Assembly (NCBI GenBank): GCA_030452275.1 | Contig: JAKDMR010000164.1 | Location: forward strand, 1 to 5,395 | Origin: Candidatus Nitrosocosmicus sp. | GTDB lineage: Archaea > Thermoproteota > Nitrososphaeria > Nitrososphaerales > Nitrososphaeraceae | Length of the DNA: 5,395 nt | Direction: 5' to 3' | Shown here: positions 1 to 4,887 of the stretch, one piece after another | How positions within the stretch are numbered: position 1 is the first letter of the stretch | Layout: each line of letters opens with the position of its first letter | The notes under the pieces: model-generated | Seen by the model: only the letters and a program-made list of their open reading frames with translations | What the model was told of the DNA's origin: nothing | Databases searched by the model: none | Program-made: the position numbers and the translations under genes

Positions 1-1
1 A

Positions 2-538
2 CTACCAGTACCAGTTGCTGTGAGGGGATGACATATGTCCCTTGGTTCTACACTTGTTAAAAATAGAGCAAGGCGATAACTTTAATGTCTACTGTGATAT
101 TGAAACTAACAAGATAATTGCAGAAAAACTCTAATAATAAGCACGGATTATTACCAACGTTTCAAAATTGGCAAATATACTTATGCTGTATTAAATGAAT
201 CTGTGCGTATAATATTAAGTATTACTTTATCGTCAATTGAATAGGAATTAATAGATAAATCACTTTATTACTCATTTAAATATTGGAAATAATTCGATGC
301 TACCTTGCTAGAAGCGATGCTTTTAACCTGTCATCTTATGAATGGTAAATTGTATGACAGAGTAAATATTACTTGAGTTATCCAGAAAAGTTTTCATAAA
401 CTCGATTTTTCCAATCTTATTTTATCCGTCTTTATAGATAATCTTCTGCTATTAGATCCTGTTGACATTTTGATCAGCAGATCATTAACAAACACGATCT
501 GTAAAACAAGGCTTTCAACTTTGGAAAAAAAATCATAA
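2..538 (+). pseudogene. Decayed protein-coding frame entering from the left edge
   Basis: I do not recognise this product. Frame 2 opens at the edge and runs to the G4 run at 24-27. Frame 3 then reads on for about 29 codons (segment LLKIEQGDNFNVYCDIET) to a TAA at 111-113. Frame 2 resumes (STDYYQRFKIGKYTYAVLNE) and continues to a TAA at 536-538, with internal stops TAG 242, TAA 290 and TGA 374. Three internal stops in about 136 codons is well below what random DNA of this composition should give, and the segments look like ordinary protein (for example TLLEAMLLTCHLMNGKLYDR). Dropping one G from the 24-27 run joins the first two segments. The start lies outside the window. This is most likely an inactivated gene. 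The family is unknown, and the part after 374 is the least certain. Confidence 0.4.
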
Positions 539-607
539 ACACGTTTTCATAAAGATTAATCTAGACCCTATCACTTCACTGATTATTATCACCGAATTTT
601 AATTCTT

Positions 608-809
608 CTAGATATTGTTTTCTATTACAACACGCCAAACCCCGGGAGATTTAATGATCCGTGCTTCTATTTTGAGGTGTTTCTCTATTATTTCGACGTC
701 AAATTGACTCCAGCTCATCAGGTAATGTCTTCATCGGCATGGCGGAGTCCCGATCTTGATTTTTCAGTGATTTGCAAATAATATCCAATAATTCACATTT
801 TATACACAT
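608..809 (-). pseudogene. Small CxxC protein gene (66 aa after repair), one frameshift, leaderless
   Basis: I do not recognise the family. From ATG at 809 the minus strand encodes 36 residues beginning MCIKCELLDIICKSL, with a CxxC at residues 2-5 and a third Cys at 12, then meets TGA at 701-699. Removing one T from the T3 run at 701-703 joins this to DVEIIEKHLKIEARIIKSPG and onward to a TAG at 610-608, giving 66 residues. The second half looks like a charged helix followed by a short beta hairpin (VWRVVIENN). A perfect TTTATA box at 837-832 puts the expected transcription start at the ATG, which supports this start. The second frame also holds its own 36-codon ORF from ATG 718. The CxxC could be a small metal site or redox pair, but with so few residues this is only a guess. 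Confidence 0.5.
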
Positions 810-831
810 GATAACATCATCGTGATTCTAG

Positions 832-837
832 TATAAA
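832..837 (-). promoter_or_regulatory. Archaeal box A (TATA) for the 608-809 gene
   Basis: On the minus strand this reads TTTATA, at -28 to -23 from the ATG at 809. Archaeal transcription starts about 22-27 bases from the box centre, so the transcript would begin at or within a few bases of the start codon, giving a leaderless mRNA. The assignment rests on sequence and spacing only. Confidence 0.55.
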
Positions 838-1083
838 GGCATTACTTTCGAGGCATTATTCGGACACTGAAGTTTGTGACTTAGAAGAATAAAGATAGAG
901 TCAGGGTTTAGAAAATTTCTTAAACTCAAATTATTGCTTTGTCCAAATGAGGAGTAACCATAGAAAACAGTTGAATATCAAAGAAGTCTAATCTCAATGG
1001 ATCTTTTGCTGGAATGCATAAAAGAGGTAAATATCTCTTCTCTCTAGAAGGCTGATTCCTAACTGCTAAATTTATCCAAACAA

Positions 1084-1100
1084 CTCTTTTTTTATTTTTT
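1084..1100 (+). terminator. T-rich tract, possible archaeal terminator
   Basis: The plus strand has T7, A, T6 at 1087-1100. Archaeal RNA polymerase terminates on oligo-T without needing a hairpin, and this tract separates the degraded region from the 1137 ORF. No convincing intact plus-strand gene lies just upstream, so its function is uncertain. Confidence 0.28.
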
Positions 1101-1136
1101 CTCTTGTCTGTTTAATTATCCATACCACATACTGAT

Positions 1137-1307
1137 ATGCACAAGAATTCTTATTTTTCACATGCATTACGAGTGCAGGATAAACTCTTGTTTATGTATA
1201 TTGAAAATGATTTATCTTCTACTCAATTAAGCAATTATGAAACTCTACACTCAACATCCGTACATCGCGCTCTATTATTGATTCCATCAAAAAATTGTAA
1301 ACATTAA
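1137..1307 (+). CDS. Small helix-turn-helix protein candidate (56 aa)
   Basis: This 56-codon ORF is not assigned to a named family. Residues 27-47 fit a helix-turn-helix: STQLSNYETLHSTSVHRALL has Leu and a small residue at positions 4-5, Leu at 10, Val at 15 and Ala at 18, which are the usual core positions. A hydrophobic helix (KLLFMYIEN, residues 16-24) precedes it. Codon use looks coding: GC is about 37% at first positions and about 23% at third positions by hand count. A TTTAATTA box at 1111-1118 lies 19-26 bases before the ATG, so a leaderless transcript is plausible. It sits 87 bases upstream of the winged-helix gene on the same strand. It could be a complete small DNA-binding protein or the surviving N-terminal part of a larger regulator. 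Confidence 0.45.
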   Translation: MHKNSYFSHALRVQDKLLFMYIENDLSSTQLSNYETLHSTSVHRALLLIPSKNCKH

Positions 1308-1365
1308 ATTTTTGACAGTATTGTTTTAGATGATTCAAAAAAATCGTTCCACAAGTCATAAGCAA

Positions 1366-1376
1366 TTATATAAATA
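1366..1376 (+). promoter_or_regulatory. Archaeal TATA box for the winged-helix gene
   Basis: TTATATAAATA lies 19-29 bases before the ATG at 1395, with its core centred about 25 bases upstream. An A/G-rich AAGCAA just upstream could serve as the TFB recognition element. The spacing predicts transcription starting at the A of the start codon. No Shine-Dalgarno sequence is present, which agrees with a leaderless mRNA. Confidence 0.7.
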
Positions 1377-1394
1377 GACTAAATATTTACATTT

Positions 1395-1682
1395 ATGATT
1401 AAAGCTCAAAATCCTGAGGATAACGAATCAGCAATTCGTAAGATTGAAGGTAGAATATTGGAAAAATTATTTACACAATCAAATCAACAGACTCCATTAA
1501 CAAGTGATAATGAATTAAGCGGAATCTTGACAGATAAAACAGACCATTCAAATTTTGACATCGCTCTTGAAAATCTAATTGTAGGTGGTTTTGTTTCCAG
1601 AATAGGTGACAACGAATATCAAATTACAATGAACGGAAGTGATGAGCATTCAAAACGAACCAATGCAGATGTACTCTTCTAG
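1395..1682 (+). CDS. Small winged-helix DNA-binding protein (95 aa)
   Basis: This is probably a cytoplasmic transcription regulator of the winged-helix type common in archaea. The N-terminal 15 residues are polar. Helix 1 is about residues 17-29 (IEGRILEKLFTQS), helix 2 about 38-46, and the recognition helix about 52-63 (SNFDIALENLIV). The turn GGFV and a beta wing follow at about 64-80, with SRIGDNEYQITMNG matching the usual 'G-F-[IV]-x-x-x-G-D-x-[EY]-Y-x-[IL]-T' wing pattern. The tail to residue 95 is hydrophilic. The length is normal for a single wHTH domain, so the protein is probably complete. The start is fixed by the TATA box centred about 25 bases upstream. The frame continues after the TAG at 1680 through a second TAG. 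The regulated target cannot be read from the sequence; the gene's own promoter and the 1137 ORF are possibilities. Confidence 0.75.
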   Translation: MIKAQNPEDNESAIRKIEGRILEKLFTQSNQQTPLTSDNELSGILTDKTDHSNFDIALENLIVGGFVSRIGDNEYQITMNGSDEHSKRTNADVLF

Positions 1683-1853
1683 CTCACGACTCTTGAATTA
1701 AGGAGAAGTGTATAGGGTCACAAAATACATCATTCAGATATTATTTCAGCAATAGAATGTATAAATTCGGTTCATATAAGAGAATCTTTGAATACAGCGC
1801 ATTTAAACAAAATATTCATAAAGAAAATACCATACGATTTGAAAACTTTTTAG
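1683..1853 (+). other. In-frame continuation past the amber stop of the winged-helix gene
   Basis: In the same frame as the 95-residue protein there are 10 codons after TAG 1680-1682, a second TAG at 1713-1715, then 45 open codons to a third TAG at 1851-1853. The last block reads like protein (DIISAIECINSVHIRESLNT). A 45-codon open run is only mildly unlikely by chance in AT-rich DNA. It may be leftover 3' coding sequence of a once longer gene, or noise. No start codon supports independent translation. Confidence 0.25.
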
Positions 1854-2101
1854 TTATTCGAAACTAGTTGGTAATTTAAGGGAGTTTGCAAAATGCAACC
1901 TTATTTTTTGTTGAGGCCGTTAACTTTGGTGCGATTCAGTAAAGATCTCGAGATGGCATAACACCTGTCGATATCGAAACCCAATACCTCCTAATTATAA
2001 ATTGAATATTCATTTCTGATACTCATTCCAGCCTTGATAAATTTTGAAACCTCAATTCGCTTTTGTAGAATTTGAACCCAAATCCATTGTATTATTAGAA
2101 C
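1854..2101. other. Stretch without an intact gene
   Basis: No intact gene is seen. A plus-strand frame from 1880 to 2005 has one internal TAA at 1940 and protein-like segments (FVEAVNFGAIQ, then RSRDGITPVDIETQYLLI), with GC clearly higher at first than at third codon positions by hand count. It may be a remnant related to the block ending at 1853 but in another frame. On the minus strand a 17-codon ORF (2052-2105) begins at the ATGA overlap described for the 49-residue ORF. No RNA gene or repeat is visible. Confidence 0.3.
1901..1909 (+). terminator. T-rich tract downstream of the winged-helix locus
   Basis: TTATTTTTT lies about 220 bases past the winged-helix stop and 48 bases past the last in-frame TAG. 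It is the first strong T-run on the plus strand after that gene, so it is a candidate oligo-T terminator. It also falls inside the weak 1880-2005 frame, which lowers confidence. Confidence 0.25.
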
Positions 2102-2251
2102 TCATTGGTCGAATGCAATGGAGATCCTTTTAGGGCGTATTAATGTTCCCATAAGTGGTTGTATTGCAGTGGGAATGTCGAGGATTACAGATTGGGGAAC
2201 AAATTTTGAAATGTTGATGTTCTCTTTAGTACCTAGTATAACTGTTTGCAT
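2102..2251 (-). CDS. Small unrecognised ORF (49 aa) downstream of the 183-aa gene
   Basis: The product is not recognised. It starts at an ATG 24 bases after the stop of the 183-residue gene on the same strand, so the two could be co-transcribed. It has a mixed composition with hydrophobic blocks (MQTVILGTKENINISKFV at the start, SVILDIPTAIQPLMGTLI in the middle) and a basic-then-acidic end (RPKRISIAFDQ). By hand count GC is about 45% at first positions and 35% at second and third, better than the competing plus-strand frame over the same bases. Its TGA overlaps an ATG (ATGA) that opens 17 more codons in another frame. This could be translational coupling or a frameshift that has shortened a longer protein. 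Confidence 0.42.
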   Translation of the reverse strand: MQTVILGTKENINISKFVPQSVILDIPTAIQPLMGTLIRPKRISIAFDQ

Positions 2252-2275
2252 ACTGATATAGACTAAAAATGCTTT

Positions 2276-2827
2276 TTAATCGTAGTTGATTTTCTTGTCA
2301 ATTATTCTTTGATAGAGTTGATTAATAAACACCAACAGTTCCTCATTTGTTTCTTGATGATTTCTTCTCATATAGTGATAGAGCTCTTCTGTTGATGCAT
2401 GGTAGTCTATTCCAATATTCTTTGCTATTTCCAATGATAGCAATGACATCAATAATTTTCGAAGGGTAATATCTGGACCATAATTTATCACATCAGAATG
2501 TAATTCAGCAATAATATTCTTAAAATTAGAATATATATATTTATCTTTAGCTTCTCTGGTCTTTTTCGCAAATACATTTCCCATCAATCTCCTTTTCATG
2601 TGTATGTTTTCAACCATTGTGATAAACTCCTTATCTAGATTTGGAGATTTGGTCAAAACTTCTGAAAGCAAATCTGATGCATCTTGTTCACTTAAATTCA
2701 TTTCCTCAGCCAATACAAATAAAACATGGCAGGCAGCGCATCCATTTTCTCTTACAGCTTGAGGATTGCCTTGTACATGCATTATAGCTTTGTAAATAAT
2801 GTTTAGAGCCATCTCTTCTCTTTTCAT
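2276..2827 (-). CDS. Unrecognised all-helical cytoplasmic protein (183 aa)
   Basis: I do not recognise this family. The protein looks almost entirely alpha-helical, with no signal peptide or membrane segment. It has short polar helices at the N-terminus (residues 1-20), a Cys-containing segment at 28-36, helices at about 44-60 and 66-80, a lysine/arginine-rich stretch at 78-98 (KRRLMGN, KKTREAKDKY), and helical segments at about 100-112, 121-138 and 145-180. C30-A-A-C33-H34 resembles a c-type haem motif, but this is not a secreted protein. ATG 2827 follows an in-frame TAG, so the ORF cannot extend further; Met6 at 2812 is an alternative start. TATA-like sequences (CTTTTATTT at about 2857-2865, ATAAATTA at about 2842-2849 on this strand) lie just upstream. 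A 49-residue ORF follows after 24 bases. Helical form and basic patches would suit nucleic-acid or protein binding, but no function can be assigned. Confidence 0.78.
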   Translation of the reverse strand: MKREEMALNIIYKAIMHVQGNPQAVRENGCAACHVLFVLAEEMNLSEQDASDLLSEVLTKSPNLDKEFITMVENIHMKRRLMGNVFAKKTREAKDKYIYSNFKNIIAELHSDVINYGPDITLRKLLMSLLSLEIAKNIGIDYHASTEELYHYMRRNHQETNEELLVFINQLYQRIIDKKINYD

Positions 2828-2846
2828 ACAGATTACATTCTAATTT

Positions 2847-3070
2847 ATGAAGGAAAAACAAATAAAAGCTTGGATCTATTTTGGTTAAAAGAAGATTTGC
2901 TTGGTTCATGGTTTTGAGTTCGGGCTGACTTTATCTTTTCTTCGTTAGTTTTTAACTTTATCTTCGGATTAACAGCTCCGTGGCTGAGCGAAAAATGCAA
3001 TCTATCAGTAACGGAATCATTTTTGATAGTACTACACAAAAGAAGAATAACATCAACTTTGGATCTTTAG
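2847..3070 (+). pseudogene. Possible decayed membrane-protein frame
   Basis: Starting at ATG 2847, the plus strand reads MKEKQIKAWIYFG and stops. Adding one T to the T4 run at 2879-2882 would continue it as WLKEDLLGSWF to a TGA at 2915-2917. The same frame is then open for 50 codons to TAG 3068. That block contains one hydrophobic span (DFIFSSLVFNFIFGLTAPWL), suggesting a membrane segment, followed by a polar tail. The minus strand over the same bases has a 64-codon ORF (2845-3039) that needs a TTG start and is hydrophilic and low in complexity. Codon-position composition does not clearly separate the two readings. I prefer the plus reading weakly. No family is recognised. Confidence 0.28.
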
Positions 3071-3141
3071 CTAAGATTTTTTGATTGCTATGAAACCTAT
3101 AGTATGATATAACATTAAGATTACCTTTCAGAATCTGTTAC

Positions 3142-3150
3142 GTATTTAAC
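3142..3150 (+). promoter_or_regulatory. TATA-like box upstream of ATG 3174
   Basis: GTATTTAAC lies 24-32 bases before the ATG at 3174, the spacing seen for the other leaderless genes in this window. It supports 3174, not 3264, as the original start of the damaged membrane-protein gene. The box is a weaker match than the one at 1366. Confidence 0.42.
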
Positions 3151-3173
3151 ATGTTCTTTGCCTACCTCATAAG

Positions 3174-3627
3174 ATGGTGAAAGAAAGACTGATTGAAAAG
3201 GTTGAGTCCCACCATTCTTATTATTTCTATTCCATTTGCTTCCTTAAAACTCTTTGATACGACATGGCCGATTCCTTTCAGCTGAAAAGATCACGTAGAA
3301 ATTTTGAAAATTTTTTCATCTGTTTTTTGTCAATCTCAATCTTTGAACTTTTAATAGGTATCACTACCTACGAACTTTGGGGTCCAATTCAAATTCTCAA
3401 AAGTTCAAACGATTATCCAAATCATAAACTCAAAGATATGAGTCAGATAAAACTCCTATATGACCTGGTAGCAAATGATTACAAGATAACACACACTATT
3501 TGAGGATATTTTGCAAGTATCGTTGAAAGATGATAATACTTTAGATACGCAAAAAAAGTATTCTAATCTAAAAAAATATATAGGAATCTATTATGATCCA
3601 CATAAACCAGTATCAAAAAATTTGTGA
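3174..3627 (+). pseudogene. Single-span membrane protein gene with a nonsense codon and a frameshift
   Basis: The family is not recognised. The longest intact piece is 3264-3503 (79 codons): a basic N-terminus (KRSRR, residues 8-12), one membrane span at about residues 17-33 (FFICFLSISIFELLIGI), then a polar domain. Two lesions flank it. Upstream, the frame is open from ATG 3174 for 27 codons (MVKERLIEKVESHHSYYFYS) until TGA 3255-3257, and a TATA-like box fits ATG 3174. Downstream, one extra AC unit in the (AC)4 run at 3489-3496 would carry THT into LFEDILQVSLKDDN and on to TGA 3625-3627. The repaired product is about 120 residues from 3264 or about 150 from 3174. Positive charges before the span predict a cytoplasmic N-terminus and an outside C-terminal domain. 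It converges with the Coq4 gene, whose stop lies 14 bases away. Confidence 0.55.
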
Positions 3628-3640
3628 TTGTAGCAAAAAA
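3615..3640 (-). terminator. Twin T6 tracts after the Coq4-family gene
   Basis: On the minus strand T6 occurs at 3640-3635, one base after the Coq4 stop codon, and again at 3620-3615. Oligo-T tracts directly after a stop codon are the standard archaeal intrinsic termination signal. The second tract lies inside the end of the convergent 3174-3627 frame, so the two transcripts would overlap slightly. Confidence 0.45.
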
Positions 3641-3641
3641 C

Positions 3642-4417
3642 TTAGCGAATCCCCGCCTCTTTTATCTTTGGATATTGATACCAACTTGGACCATCCTTGA
3701 TAGTGGTGATATTCAATTCCTTTCTAACATCATCAAGTGGCATTTCATACATTTCTTCAAATTTTACAAGAAAAAGGGGTTTACATTCCTGTGCCATTTT
3801 GATCCCTTTAGATAAAGTTCCAAAAATCGCAGGAGAATGAATTTTTTCAGAATTAGGAATGCTTGCTAACCCTGGAAAACATGCTGCCCCTACTGCAACT
3901 AAGTCAATTAGCATGAAAGCTGGATAAGAGTACTGAGTCACATTTAATGCTATAACTCCAATTTCTCCAATGGCCATATTAAACCCACTAATTGTATGAT
4001 ACATATCATGTGTTTTTCTAACTCTCATTGTGACATAATCCGTGTCATTATCCAAAGACGTTCTATCTCTTGATTGATAAAAATGTGGTTCGAAACCCAT
4101 TGTCTTCATCAAAAATGCATAAGTATAACCTAGTGAATCTTTTGGTAATTTCAACATCTCATCTAGCTTATATTCTGGCCCCATGTATCTTCGAACATTT
4201 TGGCAGATTCAGGATCTTCTCGCAATCTTTCGATACAGTTCTTCATCCAAATTGTATCACGGAAACCGTCCTCAAGATCAAAGACTGTATCCAATTTACC
4301 ACGATTCGTAACCAAGTGTTTTATCATCCCGCCAAGTAGTTCTATGTTATCTACCTTACTCATTAAGTCCATATATCCCATATTGAATATTGCAAATACG
4401 TACATACTAAAATGCAT
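3642..4417 (-). pseudogene. coq4: Coq4-family protein, split by a one-base frameshift
   Basis: Coq4 (PF05019) proteins act in quinone-ring modification. Eukaryotic COQ4 removes and oxidises the C1 carboxyl group of the coenzyme Q precursor and sits in a membrane-associated complex. Two open frames, 4163-4417 (84 codons) and 3642-4184 (180 codons), together span the whole domain. Adding one base to the C4 run (plus strand) at 4179-4182 turns the junction into EDTWGPEYKLDEMLKLP and gives 258 residues, a normal family length. Typical features follow: LPKDSLGYTYAFLMKTMGF near residues 91-109, the metal-binding HDMYH at 137-141 with Glu152, and a C-terminal MPLDDVRKELNI block. The family pattern is HDxxH-x11-E; here the spacing is x10. 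ATG 4417 is chosen, but Met13 and Met16 are possible, and in-frame open codons extend back to about 4465. It is the last gene of the minus-strand cluster. Archaea of the suspected group make menaquinones, so the substrate is unclear. It may be a pseudogene, or intact with an assembly error. Confidence 0.85.
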
Positions 4418-4498
4418 TTTGTCTTGAATGCATAATCCTAATTTGGTCGGATCATTTAGTCAAATCTCAATTGAATGATTTGTGATGTTTTTGCTTTT

Positions 4499-4588
4499 TT
4501 ATCCGGTATGTATTACGCTAGTGGCCGCTGATTCCCAACATTTAAGAAAATTTGAATACTCTACTTCAAAAAGATCATCTTGTGTCAT
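4499..4588 (-). CDS. Very small ORF (29 aa) overlapping the preceding frame at ATGA
   Basis: The product is not recognised. ATG 4588 overlaps the TGA at 4587-4585 that closes the preceding frame, the usual arrangement for coupled translation. It encodes MTQDDLFEVEYSNFLKCWES and nine more residues to TAA 4501-4499. The sequence is acidic at first, then aromatic-rich, and looks like real protein. An equally good reading is that it is the true C-terminus of the upstream membrane protein, displaced by a one-base frameshift. It lies 81 bases before the Coq4-family start, with no T-tract on this strand between them. Confidence 0.33.
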   Translation of the reverse strand: MTQDDLFEVEYSNFLKCWESAATSVIHTG

Positions 4589-4887
4589 TTCATTACTTTT
4601 TTTGAATTTGGAGGGGATCTAAATCTGTACGCTATTTGTTGATAATCCATGCTCATCAAAATAAAAGGTTCGATATATAATTCTGTATATCGGCTCTCTT
4701 TATGGCGATCATAAGAGACAATGAGAACTACTGACTTGTAAATGGGTTGCTTGGTCATTCGGAATTCTATAACATCTGAATATTCTTGTCTGGAAGTTTC
4801 ATTTACATGAGAGAATAGCCTAGAGCACTGATTCGAAATAGGATCACTTTCAGTCAGGTTCTCTTCCGATTTCTTTGAAAGAGCCGT
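4588..4887 (-). other. In-frame 100-codon extension after the amber stop of the 155-aa gene
   Basis: After TAG 4890-4888 the same frame holds exactly 100 sense codons before TGA 4587-4585. I checked every triplet on the strand and found no stop. With this base composition a run that long in a preset frame is improbable (below about 0.1% by rough estimate). The encoded sequence is protein-like: a polar linker (KKSEENLTESDPISNQ), then mixed strands and helices (YSDVIEFRMTKQPIYKSVVL, RYTELYIEPFILMSMDYQQ). First codon positions are richer in GC than third positions. Its only internal ATGs give fewer than 60 residues and no promoter is apparent, so it is best read as the rest of the upstream gene (256 codons in all). 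Either TAG is a nonsense mutation or it is read through. Confidence 0.6.

Larger units (their letters stand above)
828..1111 (-). pseudogene. Possible decayed frame, two overlapping segments
   Basis: Between stops at 1114-1112 and 928-926 the minus strand has 61 open codons without a usable ATG at the beginning. It contains coding-like segments such as YLPLLCIPAKDPLRLDFFD, and its third codon positions are clearly poorer in GC than its first positions. A second frame overlaps it and continues to TAG at 830-828 (segments FGQSNNLSLRNFLNPD and LLSHKLQCPNNASKVMPLY), so one frameshift near 970-990 would join them. The upstream end crosses a lysine-rich stretch that is a T7-A-T6 tract on the other strand. 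No family is recognised and chance openness is not excluded. A short plus-strand frame at 964-1047 competes for part of the interval but is less persuasive. Confidence 0.28.

Noticed and set aside
30..39. Perfect palindrome GACATATGTC
   Set aside because: It lies inside a decayed coding frame, is only 10 bases and has no partner copy, so there is no reason to call it an operator.
471..484. Small inverted repeat TGATC-AGCA-GATCA
   Set aside because: A 5-base stem is expected by chance in a window this size and no T-tract follows it.
2723..2741. CxxCH haem-c-like motif (CAACH) in the 183-residue protein
   Set aside because: The protein has no signal peptide or membrane anchor and is helical and cytoplasmic in character, so covalent haem attachment outside the membrane is not credible. 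A single CxxCH can occur by chance.
2706..2909. Minus-strand 67-codon ORF overlapping the 183-residue gene
   Set aside because: It runs in another frame through the start of the better-supported 183-residue gene and has the Cys/Trp/Phe-rich look of an out-of-frame reading.
2845..3039. Minus-strand 64-codon ORF
   Set aside because: It needs a TTG start, has no TATA box at the expected spacing, and is low-complexity Lys/Asn/Ser-rich, as expected for the antisense of a hydrophobic frame. It is mentioned as the alternative to the 2847-3070 frame, not listed as a gene.
4070..4427. Plus-strand ORFs of 89 and 75 codons antisense to the Coq4 gene, and a 63-codon one at 3624-3815
   Set aside because: They lie opposite clear Coq4 coding sequence, have no promoter and show no recognisable features; they are shadows.
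4483..4500. Plus-strand T5 and T6 tracts
   Set aside because: No plus-strand gene lies upstream that could use them as a terminator, and on the minus strand they are A-runs.
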